Origin: Bacteroidota bacterium
GTDB taxonomy: Bacteria; Bacteroidota; Bacteroidia; Flavobacteriales; Weeksellaceae
Direction of reading: 5' to 3'
NCBI GenBank assembly: GCA_023433225.1
Contig: JAEZDQ010000123.1
Location: 1-17,733 of the forward strand
Length of the DNA: 17,733 bases
Part shown: positions 7,299 to 16,100 of the stretch, one piece after another
How positions within the stretch are numbered: position 1 is the first letter of the stretch
Layout: each line of letters starts with the position of its first letter
The notes under the pieces: generated by a model
The model's input: only the letters and a program-made list of their open reading frames with translations
Databases searched by the model: none
Told to the model about the DNA's origin: nothing
Program-made: the position numbers and the translations under genes

Positions 7299-8870
7299 TT
7301 ATTTGCCTTCTTTTTGTTTCTTCTTTTTCACGCGGTAATAATCCCAAACGAAAAATGCAACCAGTGCAATTCCAACATACAATAAATATGATTTTTTGTC
7401 CGGGTTGTTGTTATTGATGGAAGTCATCCAGCGTTCCCAGATGAATTTTTTGGGTGCGGGCTCGAACATTCCATTGAAATTTGCCCAAACCAAAACCGGT
7501 CGGCCGATGATATGGCTTTCCGGAACCGGTCCGAAATACCGCGAATCCAGTGACTGGTTACGGTTGTCCCCGCTCATGAAAAAATAATCCTGTTCAATGG
7601 TATATTGATTGGTTTTTTGTCCGTTGATGAATATTTGATCACCATCTACTTTTAGTTCATTTCCTTCGTAATTTCGGATGATACGCTTGTACAATTCGAT
7701 ATTTGTTTTATCCAATTGAATCACATCGCCCTTTTTCGGTACATAATACGGCCCGTAATAATCTTGGTTCCAGTTGCGGTCGATAGGAAATGAATTGGCG
7801 GAATCTATTTGAGAAGAATTGTGAAAAGTTTGGGTTTCTTTGATTCCCTGCGGCGTATAAAAAGGTTCTACCGTGACATTCGGATTGGATTTGAATTGTT
7901 GAACCATTTGGTCCGTCAAAGCTTTGAAATAATAATTGTATCGGTTTCCTTCCTTTGCGCTAATTCCCATAAAACCTTCCGGCCAAGGAATGTAATCTAC
8001 ATCTTGAAGCAATCCATAATCCCTGTAAAGCAATTCCGGGCTGAACATATTGGTGGTACTTATTTTGTAACGGTGCTGAATCCAAGCGTCTTTTTTCGGG
8101 ATGAATTCTTTTCCGTTGATGAATAAGGTTCCTTCTTTGTATTCCACCGAATCGCCGGGCATTCCGACCAATCTTTTCACATAGGCGTCTTTGCGGTCAA
8201 TAGCGTCGTAAAGCGAATCTGCGGGGTAACTGAATACCACAATGTCGTTGGACTTTAAATCGCTCCAACCCGGTAACCGCATATACGGTAACCTGGCTTG
8301 GTCCACATAAGCATTCCGGTTGATGAATTCCGAAAAAGGAATTCCGATGGGCGTGAAGGGTACACGGACGCCATAACTGATTTTATCGACAAACAAAGCA
8401 TCACCGATTTTGATGGTATTTTCCATTGACCCTGTCGGAACGACCATGGGTTGGATTGCCCAAGTATGCACCAAAGTCGCAAGGATAACCGCAAAAACCA
8501 GTGCAGCGATGAAAGTGCCCTTTCGCTCTTCCGGGCCGGTGTATTCTGGTTTTTCTATATAATTCAAATAAAATGCATAAAGCCCGACAGTGAGAATCAT
8601 CAAAAGCGCATCCAACCATGTTCTTTTGCCAAAACTTCTCCCGAAATCAACCCAATATACCCACCACATAATCGGTGCGACAATAGGAGTGTAAAAAAGA
8701 ATAATCCACCATTTGGGGCGTTGGATAATTCCCAAGCCAATCCAGAGATTGTAAAACGGTACAAAAGCTTCCCAAGGTTTCCGGCCTGCATTTTTATAAA
8801 GTTGCCAAGTAGAAGTTCCATAAATCAATTGATAAACAAGGAACCCAATCAGCCAATAGAGTAAAATCAT
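7299..8870 (-). CDS. lepB: Signal peptidase I, long Bacteroidota form
   Basis: LepB is the inner-membrane protease that removes signal peptides from exported proteins (family S26). The catalytic Ser is S148 in PTGSMENT and the general-base Lys is K232 in YVKRLVGMPGDS. The late conserved box is MSGDNRNQSLDSRYFGPV (about 432-449). At 523 residues it is much longer than E. coli LepB (324). The N-terminus carries about three extra hydrophobic segments (about 1-17, 53-75, 86-104) before the usual anchor (about 119-140). This multi-helix module, with AFVPFYNLWIGLG, resembles the DUF5684 type. There is a long insert between the Lys and GDN boxes (about 255-380). A C-terminal helix (about 494-511) and a lysine-rich tail close the protein. 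It leads an operon with wbqC and the S8 peptidase and is divergent from the TIM-barrel gene. Confidence 0.96.
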   Translation of the reverse strand: MILLYWLIGFLVYQLIYGTSTWQLYKNAGRKPWEAFVPFYNLWIGLGIIQRPKWWIILFYTPIVAPIMWWVYWVDFGRSFGKRTWLDALLMILTVGLYAFYLNYIEKPEYTGPEERKGTFIAALVFAVILATLVHTWAIQPMVVPTGSMENTIKIGDALFVDKISYGVRVPFTPIGIPFSEFINRNAYVDQARLPYMRLPGWSDLKSNDIVVFSYPADSLYDAIDRKDAYVKRLVGMPGDSVEYKEGTLFINGKEFIPKKDAWIQHRYKISTTNMFSPELLYRDYGLLQDVDYIPWPEGFMGISAKEGNRYNYYFKALTDQMVQQFKSNPNVTVEPFYTPQGIKETQTFHNSSQIDSANSFPIDRNWNQDYYGPYYVPKKGDVIQLDKTNIELYKRIIRNYEGNELKVDGDQIFINGQKTNQYTIEQDYFFMSGDNRNQSLDSRYFGPVPESHIIGRPVLVWANFNGMFEPAPKKFIWERWMTSINNNNPDKKSYLLYVGIALVAFFVWDYYRVKKKKQKEGK

Positions 8871-9075
8871 TTTTTTATAATTAAAGTGTGCTAATTTAAT
8901 ATTTTAAGTGAACACGGTGGATGAAAACTTCTACTGAATATTGTTATTTTTTGTTAAAAGGCTGAATTCTCACCCTATTTTATCCGGATTCAGAAAAGCA
9001 GGAAATTTTTCAAATGAAGCCAATGGTTTTTTAGGAGCGATTTTTGTTCGGCTAAAATTGAATCAATTCAACTTT
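8871..9075. other. Divergent intergenic region between lepB and the TIM-barrel gene
   Basis: This 205-base AT-rich region must hold the promoters of both divergent genes. I could not find a full TTTG / TAnnTTTG pair on either strand. TAAAATTG at 9053-9060 (+) is one mismatch from a -7 box but lacks a good -33 partner. The + frame is open from 8941, but the 45 codons before ATG 9076 do not look like protein. Confidence 0.5.
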
Positions 9076-9804
9076 ATGGAGACAAATCTAAATTTTGAAT
9101 CATTTTGGAACAATCAAAAGCAATTCAGTTTTTGGGAGAAAGTTATCAAGAACAAACCGTCCCGAAAAGAACTGACTACTCCGGAAATTATTCAAAATTG
9201 CACAGGTTTGCCTTTTAAAAACCAAATCATTAAATCCTTGTTGTTTTCGACAGATATGGCTTTGATTGAAAACAATGATGCCGATGCAGTTTTGGCTGTT
9301 TATCCTTTTTCACCCTCACCCAAGATTATGAAAACCCTCATTGAGTTTTCCGAAAAACCGGTGATTTGCGGCGTGGGGGGCGGAAAAACCAAAGGAAGAA
9401 AATCCCTCGAAATGGCGATGTACGCCGAACAAGCAGGGGCAGCAGGTGTCATTGTCAATATTCCTTTTGAAGATAGGGATTTGGAAATAATCAAAAAGCG
9501 GATTTCCATTCCCATCTTGGCAAGTGTCGGTTCTTATGATTTGCATTTTCTTCAAAACCGGATCAATGCCGGGGCGGATGTGTTTCATGTGACCGGCGGG
9601 AAATTCACCGGTGAAATCATCAAGCGAATTACGAACCAATTTCCCGGTTTTTCCATCATGGCTACGGGCGGGAAAAATTTGAAGAGTTTAGAGGATTCCA
9701 TCTCTTCAGGAGCGAATGCCATTGTGCTCACGCCTCCTTCCAACAAGGATTTATTCCGTTTGGCCATGGAAAATTACCGAAAGGGAATCAAAAAATTTTT
9801 CTGA
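9076..9804 (+). CDS. Uncharacterised TIM-barrel protein
   Basis: This 242-residue protein has alternating beta-alpha repeats typical of the phosphate-binding TIM barrels. Supporting blocks are DADAVLAVYPF, KPVICGVGGG, GAAGVIVN, IPILASVGSYD, GADVFHVTGG, and near the end FSIMATGGKNL and GANAIVLTPPS. The last two resemble the C-terminal phosphate-binding part of KDPG-aldolase- and epimerase-type barrels. I do not recognise a characterised enzyme. From memory, similar proteins in Firmicutes carry only generic names, so no reaction is assigned. I chose ATG 9076 (METNLNF); an upstream in-frame ATG at 8941 would add 45 unconvincing residues. The gene stands alone on the + strand, divergent from lepB and convergent with dapB, the two stops being one base apart. 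An aldolase, epimerase or phosphohydrolase role is possible. Confidence 0.85.
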   Translation: METNLNFESFWNNQKQFSFWEKVIKNKPSRKELTTPEIIQNCTGLPFKNQIIKSLLFSTDMALIENNDADAVLAVYPFSPSPKIMKTLIEFSEKPVICGVGGGKTKGRKSLEMAMYAEQAGAAGVIVNIPFEDRDLEIIKKRISIPILASVGSYDLHFLQNRINAGADVFHVTGGKFTGEIIKRITNQFPGFSIMATGGKNLKSLEDSISSGANAIVLTPPSNKDLFRLAMENYRKGIKKFF

Positions 9805-9805
9805 A

Positions 9806-10519
9806 TTATTTTCCCGAATTCAATCCCAAGACATCTTTCATAGAAAAAATTCCTTTTTTCCCATGAATCCATTCCGCAGCGATGACGGCACCCAAAGCAA
9901 AACCTTTGCGGCTATGGGCGGTGTGTTTGATTTCGATTGTATCGATTTCTGAAATATAGGCCACCGAATGGGTTCCGGGAACCTGATTGGTGCGGATGGA
10001 GCGAATGGGAATCAATTCCGGATTTCCTGTAACTTCCGAAACCCAACCGGTCTTTTTACTGTTTTTTATAATACCCTCGACCAAGGAGATGGCAGTTCCA
10101 CTCGGCGCGTCCAGTTTCTGCGTATGGTGGATTTCTTCCATTTCGATTTTGTAATTAGGGTATTGGGACATCAGTTTTGCCAAATGTTCATTCAATTCGA
10201 AAAATAAATTTACCCCGAGGCTGAAATTGGAACCATATAAAAAAGCACCGTTGTTTTCTTGGGTCAGGTTGCGGATTTCTTCCAGTTTGTCTAACCATCC
10301 TGTGGTTCCGGAAATAACCGGAACATTATTTTTAATCAATGATTGGACGTTTTCAAATGCGGATTCCGGATTTGAAAATTCAATGGCGGCATCGATTTGG
10401 TTCAAATCTTCCGCTTCGGGTTTCCGATTCAATTTCAGCGGAACCTGATGGCCTCTTTCCACCAGAATTTCTTCAATCGCTTTTCCCATTTTTCCGTAAC
10501 CGATGATGGCTATGTTCAT
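9806..10519 (-). CDS. dapB: 4-hydroxy-tetrahydrodipicolinate reductase DapB
   Basis: DapB reduces 4-hydroxy-tetrahydrodipicolinate to tetrahydrodipicolinate with NAD(P)H in the diaminopimelate/lysine pathway, which also feeds peptidoglycan synthesis. The 237 residues include the N-terminal nucleotide-binding loop IIGYGKMG (5-12), SGTTGW (70-75) and the family signature EIHHTQKLDAPSGTA (129-143). Within the signature are the two His (H131, H132) and K135 of the catalytic motif. The length is normal for the short Bacteroidota form. It is the last gene of the parA-parB-DUF5683-dapB run, starting 18 bases after the DUF5683 stop. Its stop is one base from the stop of the convergent TIM-barrel gene, and no terminator is evident there. 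Confidence 0.97.
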   Translation of the reverse strand: MNIAIIGYGKMGKAIEEILVERGHQVPLKLNRKPEAEDLNQIDAAIEFSNPESAFENVQSLIKNNVPVISGTTGWLDKLEEIRNLTQENNGAFLYGSNFSLGVNLFFELNEHLAKLMSQYPNYKIEMEEIHHTQKLDAPSGTAISLVEGIIKNSKKTGWVSEVTGNPELIPIRSIRTNQVPGTHSVAYISEIDTIEIKHTAHSRKGFALGAVIAAEWIHGKKGIFSMKDVLGLNSGK

Positions 10520-10537
10520 TTTATTGAAGATTTGAAT

Positions 10538-11122
10538 TTAAAATTTATAATTCACACCGAAGCCAAGTGTGACTTCAAATGAATGGAAATCTTGCATCAT
10601 CACGGGTTGAAAAGACAAATCCGGGTCTTTGTTGATTCCGTATAAATGCGCATCTACCGTGGCATCGAGGATGTTTAACAGATAGCCCAAAGCCGTCAGC
10701 GCAATGGCATAGTCGCGTGATCGTTTCCGGTCATCTTGGATCGTGGCCAATTGTTCTTTGGACAAATTGGCAATACCGGGTGCGGCAATCGGATTTCCAT
10801 AAAGTTTATCCAAGTAATATCCTCGGTATTCTTTGTACTGGTTGTTGTAATAAATGATGAAACCTGTTCCGGTTCCCAATATACCCCATACCAAGGGTGC
10901 TTTCCACCATTTTTTATTGTAAATCTGGCCCATGCCCGGAAGTACTGCAGAATAAAGCGAGGCGCGCATCGGGTTGCGGAAACTCAGGTAATTAACCGCA
11001 GCAGAATCATTTGCAGGAAAGACTTCTACTATTTGACCGGTTTCTGTGGAGTCATTTTTTTCTTCTTGTCCCATTAGGAACATCGGGAAACACAAGCAGA
11101 TATAGAGCAATATTTTATTCAT
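10538..11122 (-). CDS. DUF5683 membrane-associated protein
   Basis: This 194-residue protein has an N-terminal signal sequence (MNKILLYICLCFPMFLMGQ) without a lipobox cysteine. Next come a polar stretch to about residue 45 and the hallmark block AVLPGMGQIYNKKWWKAPLVWG (about 59-80), then one clear hydrophobic helix, a Tyr/Lys-rich loop, a second hydrophobic segment (about 139-155) and a C-terminal strand-like end. This is the DUF5683 family, whose function is unknown to me. The ATG overlaps the parB TGA as ATGA, which suggests translational coupling, and dapB follows after 18 bases. The same order occurs in other flavobacteria as far as I recall. Confidence 0.88.
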   Translation of the reverse strand: MNKILLYICLCFPMFLMGQEEKNDSTETGQIVEVFPANDSAAVNYLSFRNPMRASLYSAVLPGMGQIYNKKWWKAPLVWGILGTGTGFIIYYNNQYKEYRGYYLDKLYGNPIAAPGIANLSKEQLATIQDDRKRSRDYAIALTALGYLLNILDATVDAHLYGINKDPDLSFQPVMMQDFHSFEVTLGFGVNYKF

Positions 11123-11997
11123 CCGAGCAGATTTCTCAACCGTTCAAATTCTTCATCCGATTTAAAATCGATGATGATTTTTCCTTTTCCGTTGGAACTG
11201 CGTTTGATGTCAACGCCCGAACCCAGTTTTTCCGAGAATTCCTTCAGTGCTTTTTTGTATTCGTTCGGTAACACGGTTTGGGTCGTTCTTTGTGCAACGG
11301 GATTTTTCAAGGTCTTAATCCATTTCTCCGTTTCGCGGACAGAAAGGTTGTCGGCAATGACTTTTTCGTAAATTTCCAATTGTAAATCGGTATCATTGAT
11401 GGCGAGGATGGCGCGGCCGTGACCCATGCTGATCATGCCGTCGCGAATTCCGGTTTGGATAATCGGGTCTAATTTCAACAACCTCAAATAATTGGAAATA
11501 GAGGTTCGGTCTTTGCCTACGCGGTGGCTGAGTTGCTCTTGGGTCAGGTTGATTTCTTCCAAAAGTCTTTGGTAAGAAAGGGCGATTTCAATGGCATCTA
11601 AGTCCTGCCGTTGGATGTTTTCTACCAAGGCCATTTCCAACATTTCTTGGTCATTGGCGAGACGGACGTAAGCGGGGATAGATTCCAATCCCACGATTTG
11701 GGAAGCCCGAAACCTTCTTTCGCCTGAAATCAATTCATAACCGGAATCGATTTTCCGAACGGTAATGGGTTGGATAACGCCCAAGACCGCAATGGATTTG
11801 ACCAAATCGTCCAAAGCATTTTTGTCGAAATTGGTTCGGGGTTGGTAAGGATTGGTTTTGATTTTTCTCAAATCGACTTCCAAAATATTTCCGACCAGTT
11901 TTTCCGCTCCCTTGTCAGAAGCCGAAACCACACTCGGTTCGTCTTTCAGCAGTGCGGATAGTCCTCTCCCTAAACGATTATTTGCTTGTTTTGCCAT
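11119..11997 (-). CDS. parB: Chromosome-partitioning protein ParB
   Basis: ParB binds parS sites near the replication origin, spreads as a CTP-dependent clamp and directs origin segregation with ParA. The 292 residues begin with the typical RLGRGLSALL segment (8-17). The ParB/sulfiredoxin-like nucleotide-binding domain follows, with NPYQPR (49-54), GERRFRA (92-98) and ENIQRQDL (126-133). The parS-binding helix-turn-helix is at about 152-175 (TQEQLSHRVGKDRTSISNYL), and a dimerisation tail sits at the C-terminus. parA lies 80 bases upstream on the same strand, and DUF5683 overlaps its stop by 4 bases. I found no convincing parS in the window. Confidence 0.97.
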   Translation of the reverse strand: MAKQANNRLGRGLSALLKDEPSVVSASDKGAEKLVGNILEVDLRKIKTNPYQPRTNFDKNALDDLVKSIAVLGVIQPITVRKIDSGYELISGERRFRASQIVGLESIPAYVRLANDQEMLEMALVENIQRQDLDAIEIALSYQRLLEEINLTQEQLSHRVGKDRTSISNYLRLLKLDPIIQTGIRDGMISMGHGRAILAINDTDLQLEIYEKVIADNLSVRETEKWIKTLKNPVAQRTTQTVLPNEYKKALKEFSEKLGSGVDIKRSSNGKGKIIIDFKSDEEFERLRNLLG

Positions 11998-12077
11998 ATC
12001 TATTTCTAATTATTTTAAATATTAATTTTAAATGTGTTTTTGTGTCATTTATCATTCAAAATTTTCAATTTAAAATA

Positions 12078-12851
12078 TTAAACCTTGTCGTTGTTCTTTA
12101 CTAAAAATTCACGGGCTAAATTTAGGTAATTTTCCGCACCCTTGCTGCCTGCATCATAGGCAATGATGGATTCGCCGAAACTCGGTGCTTCCGACAAACG
12201 GACGTTGCGTTGGATGACGGTATCGAAAACCATTTGGGGGAAATGGCTGTTGACTTCGTCCACCACTTGGTTCGATAGGCGCAACCGTGAATCGTGCATG
12301 GTGAGCAACAATCCCTCAATATCCAAATCTTTGTTGTGGTGTTGTTGAACGCCTTTGATGGTATTCAAAAGTTTACCCAAACCTTCCAGTGCAAAATATT
12401 CACATTGAATCGGGATAATGACTGAATCCGCAGCCGTAAGTGCATTCAAGGTGATGAGCCCCAAAGAAGGCGCACAATCGATGATGATGTAATCGTAATC
12501 ATTCCGGATTTCCGCCAAAGCTTCCTTGAGCAGGTATTCGCGGTTTTCATGGTCCACGATTTCGATTTCAGCGGCTACCAAATCTACATGAGCGGGGATG
12601 ATATCCAAGTTAGGCGTTTGGGTTTTTTGAACGGCATCCTTTGCGCTTATTTGGTGTTCCAAAACCTCATAGGTTCCTTTTTCCACTTCTTCCACCACAA
12701 TGCCCAAACCCGAGGAGGCATTAGCTTGGGGGTCTGCGTCAATCAAAAGAGTTTTCTTTTCCAACACACCCAACGAAGCCGCCAAGTTTACGGCTGTTGT
12801 GGTTTTTCCTACTCCTCCTTTTTGGTTGGCAATGGCAATTATTTTTCCCAT
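12078..12851 (-). CDS. parA: Chromosome-partitioning ATPase ParA (Soj family)
   Basis: This is a 257-residue Walker-type ATPase that binds DNA non-specifically and moves ParB-bound origins. It has the deviant Walker A motif KGGVGKTT (11-18), the A' box LLIDADPQANAS (35-46) and Walker B IIIDCAPSLG (121-130). I chose ATG 12851 (MGKIIAIANQKGG), which is where ParA proteins begin. The open frame reaches back to 12926, but the extra 25 residues are not family-like and would run through the predicted promoter. It is the first gene of the parA-parB-DUF5683-dapB operon, separated from secA by a terminator. Confidence 0.97.
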   Translation of the reverse strand: MGKIIAIANQKGGVGKTTTAVNLAASLGVLEKKTLLIDADPQANASSGLGIVVEEVEKGTYEVLEHQISAKDAVQKTQTPNLDIIPAHVDLVAAEIEIVDHENREYLLKEALAEIRNDYDYIIIDCAPSLGLITLNALTAADSVIIPIQCEYFALEGLGKLLNTIKGVQQHHNKDLDIEGLLLTMHDSRLRLSNQVVDEVNSHFPQMVFDTVIQRNVRLSEAPSFGESIIAYDAGSKGAENYLNLAREFLVKNNDKV

Positions 12852-12885
12852 AGAAATTCTCCTGAAATGATTTATGATTTCCGTG

Positions 12886-12918
12886 TAAAAATACAACAAC
12901 AAAACCGAGGAACACAAA
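12886..12918 (-). promoter_or_regulatory. Predicted Bacteroidota-type promoter of the parA operon
   Basis: On the minus strand there is TTTG at 12918-12915, a 21-base spacer, and TATTTTTA at 12893-12886, one mismatch from TAnnTTTG. Transcription would start near 12880, giving a leader of about 30 bases before parA ATG 12851. It lies between the secA terminator and parA, where a promoter is needed. It overlaps the rejected N-terminal extension of parA. Confidence 0.5.
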
Positions 12919-13052
12919 GCAGGCACCGATTTTTATAAACATCTCTGTTTATTCAAAGCGAAGCGAACGGCTTATTGCAATGAATCAGGAATAATCCTTG
13001 TTTTTGCTTTGCAACTCGCGGGGAGCTTTTGAGGATGAGATTTCTTTTATTC

Positions 13053-13083
13053 AAAAAAAAAGGAAGCCATTAAACAGCTTCCT
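13053..13083 (-). terminator. Rho-independent terminator of secA
   Basis: The 7-bp stem AGGAAGC/GCTTCCT (13061-13067 with 13077-13083) has a 9-base loop. On the minus strand it is followed by an unbroken T run from the A8 tract at 13053-13060. It starts 24 bases past the secA stop codon. Confidence 0.9.
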
Positions 13084-13106
13084 CTTATTGTTGTATTTCA
13101 TTCGGA

Positions 13107-16100
13107 TTAATGGTCCACCAAGACCCATTCTCCATTTTCGATGAGGGGTTTGGCTTGTTTGAATTTCAATTCCTTTTTCTCGCCGGTGGTTACATTGCGC
13201 AAGCTCACTTTTTCATTGGGCATGATTTTCACCACTGTTCTCGGAGCGGTAACTTCCGGCCTTTGTGTAGGTGCGTTTGCAGAGGCTCTTTGCGGGGAAC
13301 TGTTTTCCTCAACACCGCGGTTGGTTTCCACTTTTTCCTGACGGGCTTGTTTGGCCTGCTGGATTTGTTGCGGGTCGGGCGTAGGCAGTTCTCCTTTGAA
13401 CAAGAATGAAATAATTTCTTTATTCACTCTGTCCAACATGCGTTGGAACACATAAAAAGATTCTTGTTTGTAAATTACCAGCGGGTCTTTTTGTTCATAA
13501 ACCGCGTTCTGAACCGAACGGCGTAGGTCATCGACATCGCGCAGGTGTTCTTTCCAATGTTCGTCAATCAAACTCAGGATAATTCCTTTTTCGAAATCTT
13601 TAATGAGTCTTTTCCCTTGGGTTTCATAAGCTTCTTTCAAGTCGGTTACGACCATCAGGGTTTTGATTCCGTCGGTAAATGGAACTTGGATCCGGGCGAA
13701 TTGGTTTCCGGGGTTTTCATAAACACTGGCGATGATCGGATGGGCGGTTTCCGCTTGGTGTTGCATCCGTTTTTTATAGTCTTCAATAGCCGCTTTGTAA
13801 ATTTTATCGGTCAGTTCACGCACGGAAGTCGACTTGAATTCGGCTTCTCCCACCGGTGAGTCCATGGTGAAATATTTGATTAAATCGAACTCCAGCTGTT
13901 TGTAATTCTCATTGTTTTTGGCTTCGTTTACAATGGCAGCCGAAGTGTCGTAAACCATGTTGGCAATGTCCACGTCCAAGCGTTCGCCGAACAAAGCGTT
14001 TTTCCTTCTTCGGTAAATCACTTCGCGTTGCTTGTTCATCACGTCGTCGTATTCCAGCAGTCGTTTACGCACACCGAAGTTGTTTTCTTCCACTTTTTTC
14101 TGGGCGCGTTCGATGGATTTGGAAATCATGGAATGCTGAATCATATCGCCTTCCTTGTGTCCCATTCTGTCCATGAGTTTGGAAATCCGTTCCGATCCGA
14201 ATAAACGCATCAAATTGTCTTCCAAGGAAACAAAGAACAAGGAACTTCCCGGATCTCCCTGTCGGCCTGCCCGTCCGCGCAACTGTCTGTCCACGCGTCT
14301 GGAATCGTGGCGTTCGGTTCCTACGATGGCCAAACCGCCTGCTTCCTTTACTTCTTTGGTAATCTTGATGTCGGTACCCCGTCCTGCCATGTTCGTAGCG
14401 ATGGTTACTACACCCGCTCGGCCTGCTTCGGTAACGATGTCGGCTTCTTTTTTGTGGAGTTTGGCGTTCAGAACATTGTGCTGTATTTTTCGCAATTGCA
14501 GTGCACGACTCAATAGTTCCGACATTTCTACATTGGTCGTCCCGACCAAAACCGGTCGTTTTTGGTTTTGGGAAAGATCTACTATTTCTTCGATAACCGC
14601 GTTGAATTTCTCGCGGTTTGTCTTATATACTTTGTCTTGTAAGTCTTTTCGCTGAATGGGTCGGTTGGTTGGGATTACCACCACATCGAGTTTGTAAATT
14701 TCCCAGAATTCGCCCGCTTCGGTCTCCGCAGTACCGGTCATACCCGCGAGTTTGTTGTACATCCGGAAATAATTCTGCAAAGTTACGGTCGCAAAAGTTT
14801 GGGTGGCGGCTTCGATTTTTACGTTTTCCTTTGCTTCAATGGCTTGGTGGAGACCGTCTGAATAGCGGCGTCCGTCCATGATACGTCCGGTTTGTTCATC
14901 TACGATTTTCACTTGGCCTTCCATGACCACATATTCGACGTCTTTCTCAAATAAAGTGTATGCTTTCAGCAATTGGGTCAGCGTGTGTATTCTTTCGGAT
15001 TTGATGGAAAAGTCCCGGAAGAATTCTTCTTTGGCCAAATGTTCTTCTTCTTTGGGAAGATTTTTGGCTTCAATATTGGCCAATTCGGTTCCCACATCGG
15101 GCAGTACAAAGAAGTTGGCGTCTTCCATTCCTTGCGATAAATATTCAATCCCTTTATCGCTCAGATCGACTTGGTTGTTTTTTTCATCGATTACAAAATA
15201 CAAATGCTGGTCAACTTCCGGCATTTCGCGGTTGTTGTCGGCAATGTAATGGGCTTCGGTCTTTTGCAATTGCGTTCGGACACCTTCTTGGCTGAGGAAT
15301 TTAATCAAAGGTTTGTATTTGGGTAGTCCTCGGAAAACCTGGTACAGCTTGAATCCACCTTCTTTTTTATCTCCTGCTTCGAAACGTTTTTTGGCTTCGT
15401 TCAGGGTTTTGTTCAATTCTTCACGCTGGATGTTGAAGAGCTTTTCCACTTTGGGTTTCAGGGCATCAAATTCCTGTCTGTCACCTTGTGGAACCGGACC
15501 TGAAATGATCAAGGGTGTCCTTGCATCATCAACCAAAACGGAATCGACTTCATCGACAATTGCGAAATTCAATTCGCGCTGAACCAGACTTTCGGGGGAA
15601 CTCGCCATGTTGTCACGCAGGTAATCGAATCCGAATTCGTTGTTGGTTCCGTAAACAATATCGGCTTTGTAAGCGTTTTTTCTTCCCACAGAATTGGGTT
15701 GATGGTTGTCGATGCAGTCCACCTTCAATCCGTGAAATTCAAAAATAGGAGCCATCCATGCCGAGTCACGTTTGGCCAAATAGTCGTTTACCGTTACCAA
15801 ATGTACGCCGCGCCCGGTCAGGGCGTTCAGGTACATGGGTAGGGTAGCGACCAAGGTTTTTCCTTCACCGGTCTGCATTTCCGCAATTTTTCCTTGGTGC
15901 AAAGCCGTTCCCCCGATGAGCTGCACATCGTAATGAACCATGTCCCAAGTGACTTCTTTTCCGGCAGCATCCCATGAGTTTTTCCAAATAACTTTGTCTT
16001 CGCCCAAAACTTCCACATAAGATTTGGTCCCGGCGAGTTCCCTGTCATAGGGCGTTGCAGTTACTTCCATAGTGGGATTGCTTACAAATCTTTTTGCGGT

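Noticed and set aside
8941..9075. N-terminal extension of the TIM-barrel gene from an upstream ATG
   Set aside because: The 45 extra residues show no fold-like pattern and would fill the whole divergent promoter region; ATG 9076 begins a more plausible protein.
11998..12077. Possible promoter or regulatory element in the 80-base parA-parB gap
   Set aside because: The stretch is AT-rich but has no TAnnTTTG box on the minus strand and no clear stem-loop.
12852..12926. N-terminal extension of parA
   Set aside because: ParA proteins begin a few residues before the Walker A motif, and the extension overlaps the predicted promoter.
12919..13052. Possible small RNA or small gene between parA and secA
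   Set aside because: I see no convincing start, stem-loop or conserved frame here apart from the parA promoter and the secA terminator on either side.
14155..14655. 166-codon open frame opposite secA, and other long antisense frames over secA and lepB
   Set aside because: They mirror the strongly conserved SecA and LepB motifs on the other strand and have no protein-like composition or own start signals.
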